Of a DNA stretch of 64,000 bases, positions 24,666 to 32,534 are shown piece after piece. The notes beneath the pieces were generated by a model that saw only the letters and a program-made list of their open reading frames with translations, was not told the origin of the DNA and searched no databases. Both the position numbers and the translations under genes were made by a program. The stretch covers positions 62,001-126,000 of the forward strand of contig NZ_JACYXF010000012.1 of assembly GCF_015352985.1 (NCBI RefSeq). Reading direction: 5' to 3'. This DNA comes from Noviherbaspirillum malthae (GTDB taxonomy: Bacteria > Pseudomonadota > Gammaproteobacteria > Burkholderiales > Burkholderiaceae_D). How positions within the stretch are numbered: position 1 is the first letter of the stretch; each line of letters opens with the position of its first letter.

Positions 24666-25427
24666 TCATCCCCGGCCGACGAACGGCATCTTGGATGCCA
24701 TTACCGTGTGGAACAGGACGTTCGCACTCAGCGGCAGGCTTGCCATGTAGCGCACGGATTGCGCGACGATGGCGACGTCGATGACCGGTTCGATGGCAAC
24801 ATCTCCATTTGCCTGGGGAACGCCTTTGGTCATCGCATTGGTCATGTCGGTTGCGGCATTGCCGATATCGATCTGACCGACGGCGATGTCATATTTTCGC
24901 CCGTCGAGAGACGCTGCCTTGGTCAGTCCCGTGACCGCGTGCTTGGTCGATGTATAAGCGATGGAATTCGGCCGCGGTGCATGCGCGGAAATCGAGCCGT
25001 TGTTGATGATGCGGCCTCCCATGGGGGACTGCGCCTTCATCACGCGGAAGGCTTGCTGTATGCACAGGAACATGCCGGTCAGGTTGACATCGACCACGCT
25101 CTTCCAGTGCTCGAAGCTCATGTCTTCCAGAGGCACGCTGGCGCTGAAGGCGCCGGCGTTATTGAACAGGAGATCGACACGGCCGCAGGTCTCGACCGTC
25201 TTCTCGAAGAGATTGCGGACCGATTCGGGATCGCTCACGTCGGTCGACACGATCAGTGCCCGGTCGGGGCTGCCGGAGGCGGCAGCGACGGCTTCCAGCG
25301 GCTCGACCCGACGCCCGGCGAGCGCTACTTTCCAGCCGTCTGCCAGCAATGCCAGAGCGACTGCTTTTCCGATTCCGGAGCCGGCTCCGGTAACAACGGC
25401 TATCGATTGTTTTTCCACTGCTTCCAT
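24666..25427 (-). CDS. Short-chain dehydrogenase/reductase
   Basis: 253 residues. It has the NAD(P)-binding motif TGAGSGIG, the NNAG strand, and the catalytic Ser ([10 protein letters not shown]) and Y-x3-K (YTSTKHAV). It may be a 3-oxoacyl-ACP-reductase-like enzyme or an oxidoreductase of aromatic or alcohol catabolism; substrate not determinable. The start at 25427 removes 20 upstream codons that look non-coding. It lies 443 bp downstream of the ferredoxin gene of the nag-type operon, separated by a probable gene remnant. Confidence 0.85.
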   Translation of the reverse strand: MEAVEKQSIAVVTGAGSGIGKAVALALLADGWKVALAGRRVEPLEAVAAASGSPDRALIVSTDVSDPESVRNLFEKTVETCGRVDLLFNNAGAFSASVPLEDMSFEHWKSVVDVNLTGMFLCIQQAFRVMKAQSPMGGRIINNGSISAHAPRPNSIAYTSTKHAVTGLTKAASLDGRKYDIAVGQIDIGNAATDMTNAMTKGVPQANGDVAIEPVIDVAIVAQSVRYMASLPLSANVLFHTVMASKMPFVGRG

Positions 25428-25693
25428 AGGACCTGATGAAATTGAATTAGGGGCAACGCCCCGGGCAAAGGACCGGCGCCCGTGCAAGGCGCGGACTTCG
25501 GTCCGAACAAGAAAAATGCAAAAGCGTCACTATACAGCCCTTCGCAGTCCTTCGCGTCGCTCCAGCCGACGGTCCGCAGCCCCGTCTCCTGCGCTGCAGG
25601 CAGGCCAGTCGGGGTGCCTTGATGATTCATTCCAGTTTGATATCGGCCGACTTGACCAATTGCCTCCGCGCTTGTTTTCGCTGGCGATCAATG

Positions 25694-25870
25694 CTACAGA
25701 CCGCTCGTGCATGGCACTCCGACTTCATTGGCGTGGTCGGTAATCTTTGCACGCAGGTCGCGAATCGCCGGCACGACATTGAAGCTTTCGTTGAGCTTCT
25801 TCATGATGGCGGGCAGCAAAGCTGCGGACGCATCAACTTCATGGGTCCGACTCCCGCCAGCCTGCGCATT
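25694..25870 (-). pseudogene. Probable gene remnant, in frame after the ferredoxin stop
   Basis: Reading on the minus strand directly after the TGA of the ferredoxin gene, an open frame of 58 codons runs to a TAG at 25694. It contains a protein-like stretch (LLPAIMKKLNESFNVVPAI, then RDLRAKITDHANEVGVP). No start codon with ribosome site precedes the good part. It looks like the C-terminal end of a lost gene whose family I cannot name. Read-through of the ferredoxin stop is a less likely reading. The rest of the gap (25428-25693) shows nothing recognisable. Confidence 0.35.
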
Positions 25871-26185
25871 TCAGCCCAGCTTGATATACACCCGCCCTTC
25901 TTCGATCCTGATCGGATACGACCGGATATCCTCTGTCAGCGGTTCGCACATGGCCTTGCCGTTGCGTATATCGAAGCGCCCCTGATGCAGCGGACACTCG
26001 ATCTCATGCCCTTCGAGGAAACCGTCGCACAGGCGCGCATGGCCGTGCGTGCAGATGTTGTCGGTCGCAAACACATCGTCTCCGACGCGGTAGAACGCAA
26101 TCTCCCTGCCCTGCACCTGCACACCGATGACGTCGTCTACCGGAATCTCGTCGATGCTGCAGCTAGCAATCCATTGTTGGCTCAT
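25871..26185 (-). CDS. nagAb: Rieske-type ferredoxin of salicylate 5-hydroxylase
   Basis: 104 residues, the usual length for dioxygenase ferredoxins. The Rieske cluster ligands are C45-T-H47 and C64-P-L-H67 (ICTHGHARL and CPLHQGRFD). It carries electrons from the reductase at 29075 to the terminal oxygenase encoded just upstream. The start at 26185 was chosen because the 20 codons above overlap the nagH end and are not Rieske-like. It lies 8 bp after the nagH stop. Confidence 0.88.
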   Translation of the reverse strand: MSQQWIASCSIDEIPVDDVIGVQVQGREIAFYRVGDDVFATDNICTHGHARLCDGFLEGHEIECPLHQGRFDIRNGKAMCEPLTEDIRSYPIRIEEGRVYIKLG

Positions 26186-26193
26186 TGTTCTTC

Positions 26194-26676
26194 TCAGATC
26201 GGATAAATGATGGAATTGGGAATCATCTCGGTGTCGTAGATGCACAGCCTTGATTCGAATTTCATGCCTTGCGGCGTCGATCTCACCCGGTCGATATAAC
26301 GTCCCACATTGAACACGGTCGACTCCTGGCTCAGCTTGGTGCGGAAGACGCTGTAGTTGGCCTCCGACACGATCAGGCCGTCTTCAACCGACCGCACCAG
26401 CGGCAGGCCGACGACGTGGCGCTGGTAGTAAGGGTCATGGAACAGCGTCTCCTTGATGCCATAGGCGCGGTCGCGCAGCATGCCCTTGCTGAGCAATGAC
26501 AGCGTCGCCAAGGGAAAGCCGCGCTCGAAGTTTTCGCGCGGCTGCAGCTTGTATTCGCAGTCATCGGTGAAGAAATCGACCCAACCCTCCCAGTCGCCCG
26601 CGTCCACGGTCGACGCATAGTTCGCATACAGGCTTACCAGATCGCAGTAGCTCTGAAAATCTTTCAGCATGGTCAT
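26194..26676 (-). CDS. nagH: Salicylate 5-hydroxylase small subunit
   Basis: 160 residues, with the cystatin-like fold of ring-hydroxylating oxygenase beta subunits. The N-terminal helix runs YCDLVSLYANYASTVDAGDW; then come DFFTDDCEYKL, a central YGIKETLFHDPYYQRHVVG, and RYIDRV toward the end. It pairs with the large subunit, whose stop overlaps its start by 4 bp. Salicylate 5-hydroxylase converts salicylate to gentisate with NADH and O2. Confidence 0.88.
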   Translation of the reverse strand: MTMLKDFQSYCDLVSLYANYASTVDAGDWEGWVDFFTDDCEYKLQPRENFERGFPLATLSLLSKGMLRDRAYGIKETLFHDPYYQRHVVGLPLVRSVEDGLIVSEANYSVFRTKLSQESTVFNVGRYIDRVRSTPQGMKFESRLCIYDTEMIPNSIIYPI

Positions 26677-27935
26677 ACTCCCATCACCTTGCGCCAGTAG
26701 TCATACATCCCCCTGATCAAAGTCTCGGTCACCATGTGGTCGGTATTCTCGCATTCATAGCCGCCCAGTTCCGCAAGCGCGCGGTGATAGGGTTTCTGCT
26801 CGAAGCCCTGCTGCGAAAGCTCGATCACCTCTCCGTCATCGGCCGACACGAAGCCCGCCGGTCCGAAGAGATTGGCCTGGATGAGGCGGCGGTTGGTCAT
26901 TTCCTCCGTATCGTCCTCAAAGCCGAAATGGGTCCAGACAAAATCGAAGGAGCCGGTGCCGTTCGGCTGGATATGCCGGGTCGACACGCTGTTGACCTGC
27001 TGCTGCAGGATCACGCTCGGGAACAGGGTCATCATCACGGCAGTCGGACCGCCCCACCATGGCTCGGGAACGATGTCGAGCAGGCGCTTGTCGTTGATTT
27101 CCATGGTTTCCTTGAAGCTGGTGACGCCCGCCGTGACTTCATTCCTGGCCTGCGCGTTGCCCCGTGTCGAAATCATGGCCGCATGCCGGAAGTGTTCATC
27201 CATCTTCAGCTCCGACTTGTTATCGGCGCGCCACAAGCCATAGGTGATGAACCAGGTATGCAGCAGGCCCGGGTGGTACGGGTCCTTGATGTTTTCCTGC
27301 ATCAGTTTCCAGTTGCCGGGAATGCGCTGCCGATTGTAACCGAGGATGCGCAGCTTGCGGCCGTTGAACAGGCGGTCGAAGTAGGCAAGGATGGTCGGCC
27401 CCAGAAATTCTTCGAGCGACGGCAGATTGTGGTCGAACGAGGCGAACACCACTCCGCCGCGAATCGCCACCTTAAGCTTGTTCAAGCCATGGTCTTCGGT
27501 CTTGAACTCCTTAGGCATGCCGCCGTTGACCTTGCCGTCCTGCTTGACGCCGCGCCGGAACGGCACGCCCTGCAAATCGCCGTTGAGCTTGTAGTTCCAC
27601 TGGTGATAGGGGCAGACAAACTCCTTGCGGTTGCCATGCCGTTCGCGGCAAAACTGCATGCCGCGGTGCGCACAGACGTTTTCGACCACGTTGATGCCGC
27701 CGTCGGCATCCCGCACCATGATGACGGAGCGCTCGCCGATGACGGTACGCTTGAAATCGCCGGGGTTCGGAATCTCGGCCTCAAGCCCGACATAGCACCA
27801 GTGCCCCTGATAAAAAAATCGCTCCAGCTCACGCTTGTACAGCGACTCGTCGGTATAGGCCCAGAACGGGATGCGGCTGGTGCCTTGGCCTTCCCATACC
27901 GGATTGATCGGAAAAACCTTCTGCATGTCACCCAT
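26673..27935 (-). CDS. nagG: Salicylate 5-hydroxylase large (oxygenase) subunit
   Basis: 420 residues. The Rieske ligands are C88/H90 (CAHRGMQFC) and C108/H111 (CPYHQW). The mononuclear iron site is D218-x2-H221-x4-H226 (NIKDPYHPGLLH). It closely follows the NagG plan of salicylate 5-hydroxylases. The start at 27935 (MGDMQKVFP) follows AGGAGACAAAC; the frame extends 61 codons upstream into non-coding-looking sequence. It lies 77 bp after the gentisate dioxygenase gene. Related anthranilate or substituted-salicylate hydroxylases are the main alternative. Confidence 0.9.
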   Translation of the reverse strand: MGDMQKVFPINPVWEGQGTSRIPFWAYTDESLYKRELERFFYQGHWCYVGLEAEIPNPGDFKRTVIGERSVIMVRDADGGINVVENVCAHRGMQFCRERHGNRKEFVCPYHQWNYKLNGDLQGVPFRRGVKQDGKVNGGMPKEFKTEDHGLNKLKVAIRGGVVFASFDHNLPSLEEFLGPTILAYFDRLFNGRKLRILGYNRQRIPGNWKLMQENIKDPYHPGLLHTWFITYGLWRADNKSELKMDEHFRHAAMISTRGNAQARNEVTAGVTSFKETMEINDKRLLDIVPEPWWGGPTAVMMTLFPSVILQQQVNSVSTRHIQPNGTGSFDFVWTHFGFEDDTEEMTNRRLIQANLFGPAGFVSADDGEVIELSQQGFEQKPYHRALAELGGYECENTDHMVTETLIRGMYDYWRKVMGV

Positions 27936-28012
27936 GTTTGTCTCCTCTTGCATTACTTTATTTAACCAGCCATGCGAACCGCAATCTCGCCGAATCCGGC
28001 TGCGCTGTCTGA

Positions 28013-29059
28013 TCAGGTTTTTTCCTGGCGCCACAAGCCAAGCGCCTGCTGCACGGGACGGTCCGAAAAGCTGAACAGGATGGTGTCGCTGGCAGCCCGC
28101 AATTGCAGCATCTGCCACGATGGCACGACAAAGACGTCGCGTTCCGCAAAATCGAAGCTCTGGTCACCGATGGCGGCCTTCCCCTCGCCTTCCAGGCACA
28201 CATACACGGTGCCATCGGTGCTGCGGCAAGGGCGCGTTTCGAAGCCTTTCTTCAGGATCTGGGCAAATGCGCCCATGGTTGGCATCGGTGAAGCGCCCGT
28301 GGACGGATTTACATAGCGCAGCTTGTGACCGAAATGCGGATCGGCATCGGATTCGGAAATGCCGAGCAGCGACTCCCGCGTTTTCGCGTACGGGTAGACG
28401 AAGACCTTGGTCGGTTCCGACGAGGTCTGATGGAAGTCGACCGGCACCATGTTGTTGCCGTAACGAAGCAGCGCATCGCCCTCAGGGCGCAGGGCTTGCT
28501 GCGAGTCCTGCCTTGCGTGCTCGGCAAAACCTGCATCGAAGAAGCGGACTATCGGAATATCCAGGCCATCAAGCCACACCACCGGCTCATCGCCGAGGTT
28601 GCCATGGTCATGCCAGGTCCAGGACGGCGTGATGATGAAATCGCCGCGCCGCATCGTGGTGCGCTCGCCGTCGACCGCGGTGTAAGCCCCCTCGCCATCG
28701 AGCACCAGCCGCAATGCGGACTGCGCATGCCGGTGCGCGGGAGCCACTTCGCCGGGCAGGATGAGCTGCAGTCCTGCATACAGCGACTGGGTGATGGAAG
28801 AATTGCCGCGCAGTGCCGGATTTTCCAGAATGAGAACACGTCGCTCGGCTTCCTTCGCCGTAATCAGGCGCCCGGCTTCCATCACATGCTCGCGCACCTC
28901 TTTGTAGCGCCAGATGGCCGGAGCCGCAGTCGGCCGAGGCGATGGCGGCACCAGTGCGCCCAGCACTTCCCAGAGCGGGGTGAGACTGAGCTGGCCTATG
29001 CGCCGGTAAAACTCGGCACGTGCATTCGCAAGGTCTTCGGGAATGGTTTTCGCGTGCAT
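28013..29059 (-). CDS. nagI: Gentisate 1,2-dioxygenase
   Basis: 348 residues, a bicupin Fe(II) dioxygenase that opens the ring of gentisate (2,5-dihydroxybenzoate) to maleylpyruvate. The N-terminal cupin has the metal-binding HRHAQSALRLVLDGEG and later SWTWHDHGN. The C-terminal cupin is around TVYVCLEGEGKAAIGDQ. It lies between the reductase (15 bp) and oxygenase genes, so the operon makes gentisate and cleaves it. The next enzymes, maleylpyruvate isomerase and fumarylpyruvate hydrolase, are not beside it. Confidence 0.92.
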   Translation of the reverse strand: MHAKTIPEDLANARAEFYRRIGQLSLTPLWEVLGALVPPSPRPTAAPAIWRYKEVREHVMEAGRLITAKEAERRVLILENPALRGNSSITQSLYAGLQLILPGEVAPAHRHAQSALRLVLDGEGAYTAVDGERTTMRRGDFIITPSWTWHDHGNLGDEPVVWLDGLDIPIVRFFDAGFAEHARQDSQQALRPEGDALLRYGNNMVPVDFHQTSSEPTKVFVYPYAKTRESLLGISESDADPHFGHKLRYVNPSTGASPMPTMGAFAQILKKGFETRPCRSTDGTVYVCLEGEGKAAIGDQSFDFAERDVFVVPSWQMLQLRAASDTILFSFSDRPVQQALGLWRQEKT

Positions 29060-29074
29060 GCTGTTCTTCCTTCC

Positions 29075-30061
29075 TCAGGTACTGCTTGCATAGAATGCGT
29101 CGGCATGGACATGCTCAGGCCGGACGCCGCGTTGCCTGACGAGCATGGCGGCGGCCTCCACCATCGGCGGGGCGCCGCACAGATAGGCCCTCCAGCCGGT
29201 CATGTCGGCCCAATCCGCTGCGACGGCATCGGTCACCAATCCGCTGCGCAGTGATGGGTTTTGGTTTCCGCTGGCAACCACGGTATGGACATGCAGATTG
29301 CGATGCTCCTCGGCCAATGCTGCAAGCCAGTCCAAGCCGTAGATGTCGGCCGGCGAGCGTACGCCGAAATACAGGTGGACAGGATTGCGCATGCCTTCCG
29401 ACATCGCCCCGCGGACGATGGACAAGACGGGGGCAAGGCCGGTGCCGCCGGCAACGCACAACATCGGACCTTCATGCTTCCTGCGCAGGTAGGCCGTCCC
29501 CAGCGGCCCGCTGATGCGGACCGGGTCGCCCACCCGCAGGGTACTGGCGACATAGCCGGTAACCCGGCCGCCGGGCACCAGGCGAACATGGAAATGAAGT
29601 TCATTGTCGTCGGGCAAACCTGCCATCGAATAGGGCCGGATGTGCTCGCCGGTGAACTGAAGCATCGCATACTGCCCCGGGGAGAAGGCGAGCGGCTTGG
29701 AGGGCTGCAGCACGAGACGCTTGATGTCATGCGTCTCGTCGATGATGTCGGCCACCCGTGCCTTGATGATGCGAGCCGGGTGGGTGATCACCTCATCCGG
29801 CTCGGGCAGTTCGATCACGCAGTTCTGCGTCAGCACGCTGCTGCACGCAAGAACATATTGCTCCTCATCGGGATCGGTGATCTTTGCTTCGCGGCCCGCA
29901 TCAAGGACATTGCCTTCGATCACCTTGCAGCGGCAGGTGCCGCATCGGCCGGCCGTGCAGCTATAGGAAATCGGGATATTGTGCTCGCGCAGAACATCCA
30001 GCAGGTTTGCGCCGGTCTCCACGGCGAGAGTACGGTTTAGCGGGCGTATGACCAGTTCCAT
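29075..30061 (-). CDS. nagAa: Ferredoxin reductase of salicylate 5-hydroxylase
   Basis: 328 residues. An N-terminal plant-type 2Fe-2S domain has C35, C40, C43 and C73 ([13 protein letters not shown] and LACSS). The FAD-binding domain has RPYSMAG, and the NAD-binding domain has [11 protein letters not shown] and the terminal region [11 protein letters not shown]. It passes electrons from NADH to the Rieske ferredoxin NagAb. It is the first gene of the operon and divergent from nagR. Confidence 0.9.
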   Translation of the reverse strand: MELVIRPLNRTLAVETGANLLDVLREHNIPISYSCTAGRCGTCRCKVIEGNVLDAGREAKITDPDEEQYVLACSSVLTQNCVIELPEPDEVITHPARIIKARVADIIDETHDIKRLVLQPSKPLAFSPGQYAMLQFTGEHIRPYSMAGLPDDNELHFHVRLVPGGRVTGYVASTLRVGDPVRISGPLGTAYLRRKHEGPMLCVAGGTGLAPVLSIVRGAMSEGMRNPVHLYFGVRSPADIYGLDWLAALAEEHRNLHVHTVVASGNQNPSLRSGLVTDAVAADWADMTGWRAYLCGAPPMVEAAAMLVRQRGVRPEHVHADAFYASST

Positions 30062-30191
30062 GCTTCGCCTTGCCTTGTATTTATGTTCAGCTGAACTGTT
30101 AAATGATTGGCAAAAGTATAGGAAACGGCGCTTTATTTTGATATAGAATCCCGTGAATTCATCAAATCACTAAAATGAATATTGCCAAGCC
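30062..30191 (-). promoter_or_regulatory. nagAa/nagR divergent control region
   Basis: Reading toward nagAa a -10 TATACT lies at 30120-30115, with only a poor -35 about 17 bases upstream, as expected for an activator-dependent promoter. A word ATTCACG on the minus strand (30158-30152) matches the first half of the known NahR/NagR site (ATTCACGCT-N2-TGAT); the second half does not match well. A 12-bp palindrome GTTCAGCTGAAC lies at 30085-30096, between the promoter and the nagAa start. Confidence 0.5.
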
Positions 30192-31094
30192 ATGGAGCTG
30201 AAGGATATCGACCTCAACCTGCTGGTGGTATTTCACCAGTTGCTGATGGAGCGTCGAGTCAATGCCGTGGCCGACAAACTGGGGCTGAGCCAGCCGGCGG
30301 TCAGCAATGCCCTGAACCGCTTGCGGCGCCTGCTGGACGATGAACTGTTCCTTCGCACCGCCAGGGGCATGGAGCCGACACCTTACGCGCTTCAGTTGGC
30401 GGAACCGATTGCATACGCCCTCACCACCATTCATGGTTCGCTGAACCAGCGCTCCAGTTTTGAGCCGGAATCAAGCAACCGCAAATTCACCCTGGGCATG
30501 ACGGACATCGGCGAGATCTACTTCATGCCCAGGCTGATGAAGATCCTCGCCGACGTCGCGCCCGGCGTCTCGGTGAGCACGGTACGCAACACCTCGGTCA
30601 ATCTGCGCGACGAGATGGAAGCAGGTCATGTCGACATGGCGGTTGGCTTGCTGCCGCAGCTTAATACCGGCTTTTTCCAGCGTGCGCTGTTCAGGCAGCG
30701 TTATGTGTGCATGTTCCGCGCCGGTCATCCATTGGACAAACCGAAGATGAGCCTGAAGGATTTCGAATCGGCAGAGCATGTCACCGTTGTTTCGGCAGGA
30801 ACCGGTCATGCAAAGATTGACGAATTCATTGCCCGCAAAGGCGTGCAGCGCCACATCAAGCTCACCGTTCCGCACTTCGTCGCGGTCGGCCATATCCTTG
30901 CGACCACGGACATGATTGCCACCGTGCCCGAACGCTATGCGATGGAATGCGCGAAGCCGTTCGGGCTCAAGTACGTCGGGCATCCCTTGCCTATGCCGGA
31001 AATCAGCATCAACGTGTTCTGGCATGCGAAGTACCACAAGGAACCGGGTAATCAGTGGCTGCGGGGCCTGCTTTTCGATGCGTTTGCAGATTGA
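30192..31094 (+). CDS. nagR: LysR-family regulator, NahR/NagR-like
   Basis: 300 residues. The N-terminus ELKDIDLNLLVVFHQLL with the helix-turn-helix LGLSQPAVSNALNRLR is very like NahR/NagR, which respond to salicylate. The remainder is a LysR effector-binding domain. It is divergently transcribed from the salicylate/gentisate operon and is its probable activator. Confidence 0.9.
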   Translation: MELKDIDLNLLVVFHQLLMERRVNAVADKLGLSQPAVSNALNRLRRLLDDELFLRTARGMEPTPYALQLAEPIAYALTTIHGSLNQRSSFEPESSNRKFTLGMTDIGEIYFMPRLMKILADVAPGVSVSTVRNTSVNLRDEMEAGHVDMAVGLLPQLNTGFFQRALFRQRYVCMFRAGHPLDKPKMSLKDFESAEHVTVVSAGTGHAKIDEFIARKGVQRHIKLTVPHFVAVGHILATTDMIATVPERYAMECAKPFGLKYVGHPLPMPEISINVFWHAKYHKEPGNQWLRGLLFDAFAD

Positions 31095-31270
31095 TAAACA
31101 GGCAGGACCGCGCAGCCGATCCGATGAAAAATCCCCTTGCTGGTGCAGATCTGACGCAGATCCGGCGCGCAAGCCCCATCGATGCAGCAGCAAGGCCTGA
31201 TGCAGGCATGCAGCGTTGAACCTTTGCACCGATTTTTCGCCAAATGGCCTCATTTCGAGGATCGTGAACG

Positions 31271-32437
31271 ATGGTGAAAAATTTGACAGGCCTGTGGCTG
31301 CGCGGCATGAAGAAGCTTGCAAAGACGCAGAAAACCCAGACTGCGAAACTTGTCAAAAGCCTGCTGCCTAAACCCAAGGCGCCTGCCAGAATGGCCAAAA
31401 CCGCCTTCGCAAAGCGGAAACCGTCCAAGGCCTCCATCGCAATGCCGGCACCGGCTATCGAACCTGTCAGCCGGAAGGCGCCCGGGAAATGGATGGCCTA
31501 TTTCTACTCGTCGTTCGCCGAGGATTGCGTCCTGCCGGTGCAGCGCATGGGGTATTGGCTGTATCTGCCGTCGTCCGTTGCCGATGAGCCCTTGCCCCTG
31601 GTCGTCATGCTTCACGGATGCAGCCAGACCGCCGCGCAGTTTTCGCAAGGAACACGTTTCAATCAACTCGCCGAGGAAAAAGGTTTCGCAGTCGTCTACC
31701 CGCAGCAGTCCCTGCGCAGCCATTCGGCACGCTGCTGGAACTGGCATGAAAAAGACGTTCAGGAAGGCCGAGGCGAGGTCAAATTGATCATCGGCGTGAT
31801 CGAGCAGGTCGTACGCAAGTACCGCATGGACCGCACGCGTATTTATATCGCAGGACTGTCGGCCGGTGCATCCATGGCAAACATCGTTGCGCTCAATTAT
31901 CCGGAGCTGATTGCGGCTGTCGGCATGCATTCCGGTCCGGCGTTCGGCGCGGGACACTCCCGTCTGGGCGGATTGGCAGTCATGCAAGCGGGTGCGGGTC
32001 ACCAGGGCCGGCACGCAGTCAGCGCGCTGCTCGAACGAACACCCGGCATTCCTTCCCTTCCCGCCATCGTCATTCATGGGCAGCAGGATGCCGTGGTCCG
32101 GCCGGTCAATGCTTCTCAGGTCGCATCGCAGTTTCAGATGCTTAATCAGCTGAATCCGGACACAGCGAAGCCCGTCATCTTCAAGCCCGCGAAACAGCGG
32201 GCAGGACGAACCCTCTCCAACCCGTATCGCATCCACGATCATCACCTGGGACGCAAACTGATATTGCGGGTCTGCGAAATCGAGGGACTCGGGCATGCCT
32301 GGAGCGGCGGCGATCCCTCGCTACGCTTCAATGCCTCTGAAGGTCCGGATGCAAGCAGCCTGATGTGGGACTTTTTCAAACGCCACCGGCGCCTGCCTTC
32401 CGCTCGCGTGCGGTCCGTGCGAAATCAAACGGAATGA
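31271..32437 (+). CDS. PHB-depolymerase-family esterase
   Basis: 388 residues, alpha/beta-hydrolase fold. A basic N-terminal tail (about 1-70, many Lys/Arg/Ala) precedes the catalytic domain. The oxyanion region is MLHGCSQTA, the nucleophile Ser lies in GLSAGASMA, the Asp is probably in HGQQDAVV and the His in GLGHAWSGGDPS, as in the PHB depolymerase/feruloyl esterase family (LpqC, Esterase_phb). No signal peptide is evident, so it may act on intracellular polyhydroxybutyrate or on esters. It is a single gene, 176 bp from nagR, with no clear operon partner. Confidence 0.85.
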   Translation: MVKNLTGLWLRGMKKLAKTQKTQTAKLVKSLLPKPKAPARMAKTAFAKRKPSKASIAMPAPAIEPVSRKAPGKWMAYFYSSFAEDCVLPVQRMGYWLYLPSSVADEPLPLVVMLHGCSQTAAQFSQGTRFNQLAEEKGFAVVYPQQSLRSHSARCWNWHEKDVQEGRGEVKLIIGVIEQVVRKYRMDRTRIYIAGLSAGASMANIVALNYPELIAAVGMHSGPAFGAGHSRLGGLAVMQAGAGHQGRHAVSALLERTPGIPSLPAIVIHGQQDAVVRPVNASQVASQFQMLNQLNPDTAKPVIFKPAKQRAGRTLSNPYRIHDHHLGRKLILRVCEIEGLGHAWSGGDPSLRFNASEGPDASSLMWDFFKRHRRLPSARVRSVRNQTE

Positions 32438-32534
32438 GTCGGTGTCTCGAACGACTCGCTAACCGTATCTCGACCAGACCAAACCTTGCCAGGACTCGTT
32501 AATCCCCGTTTTAAAAAGACCGAGGCCTCAAGAT

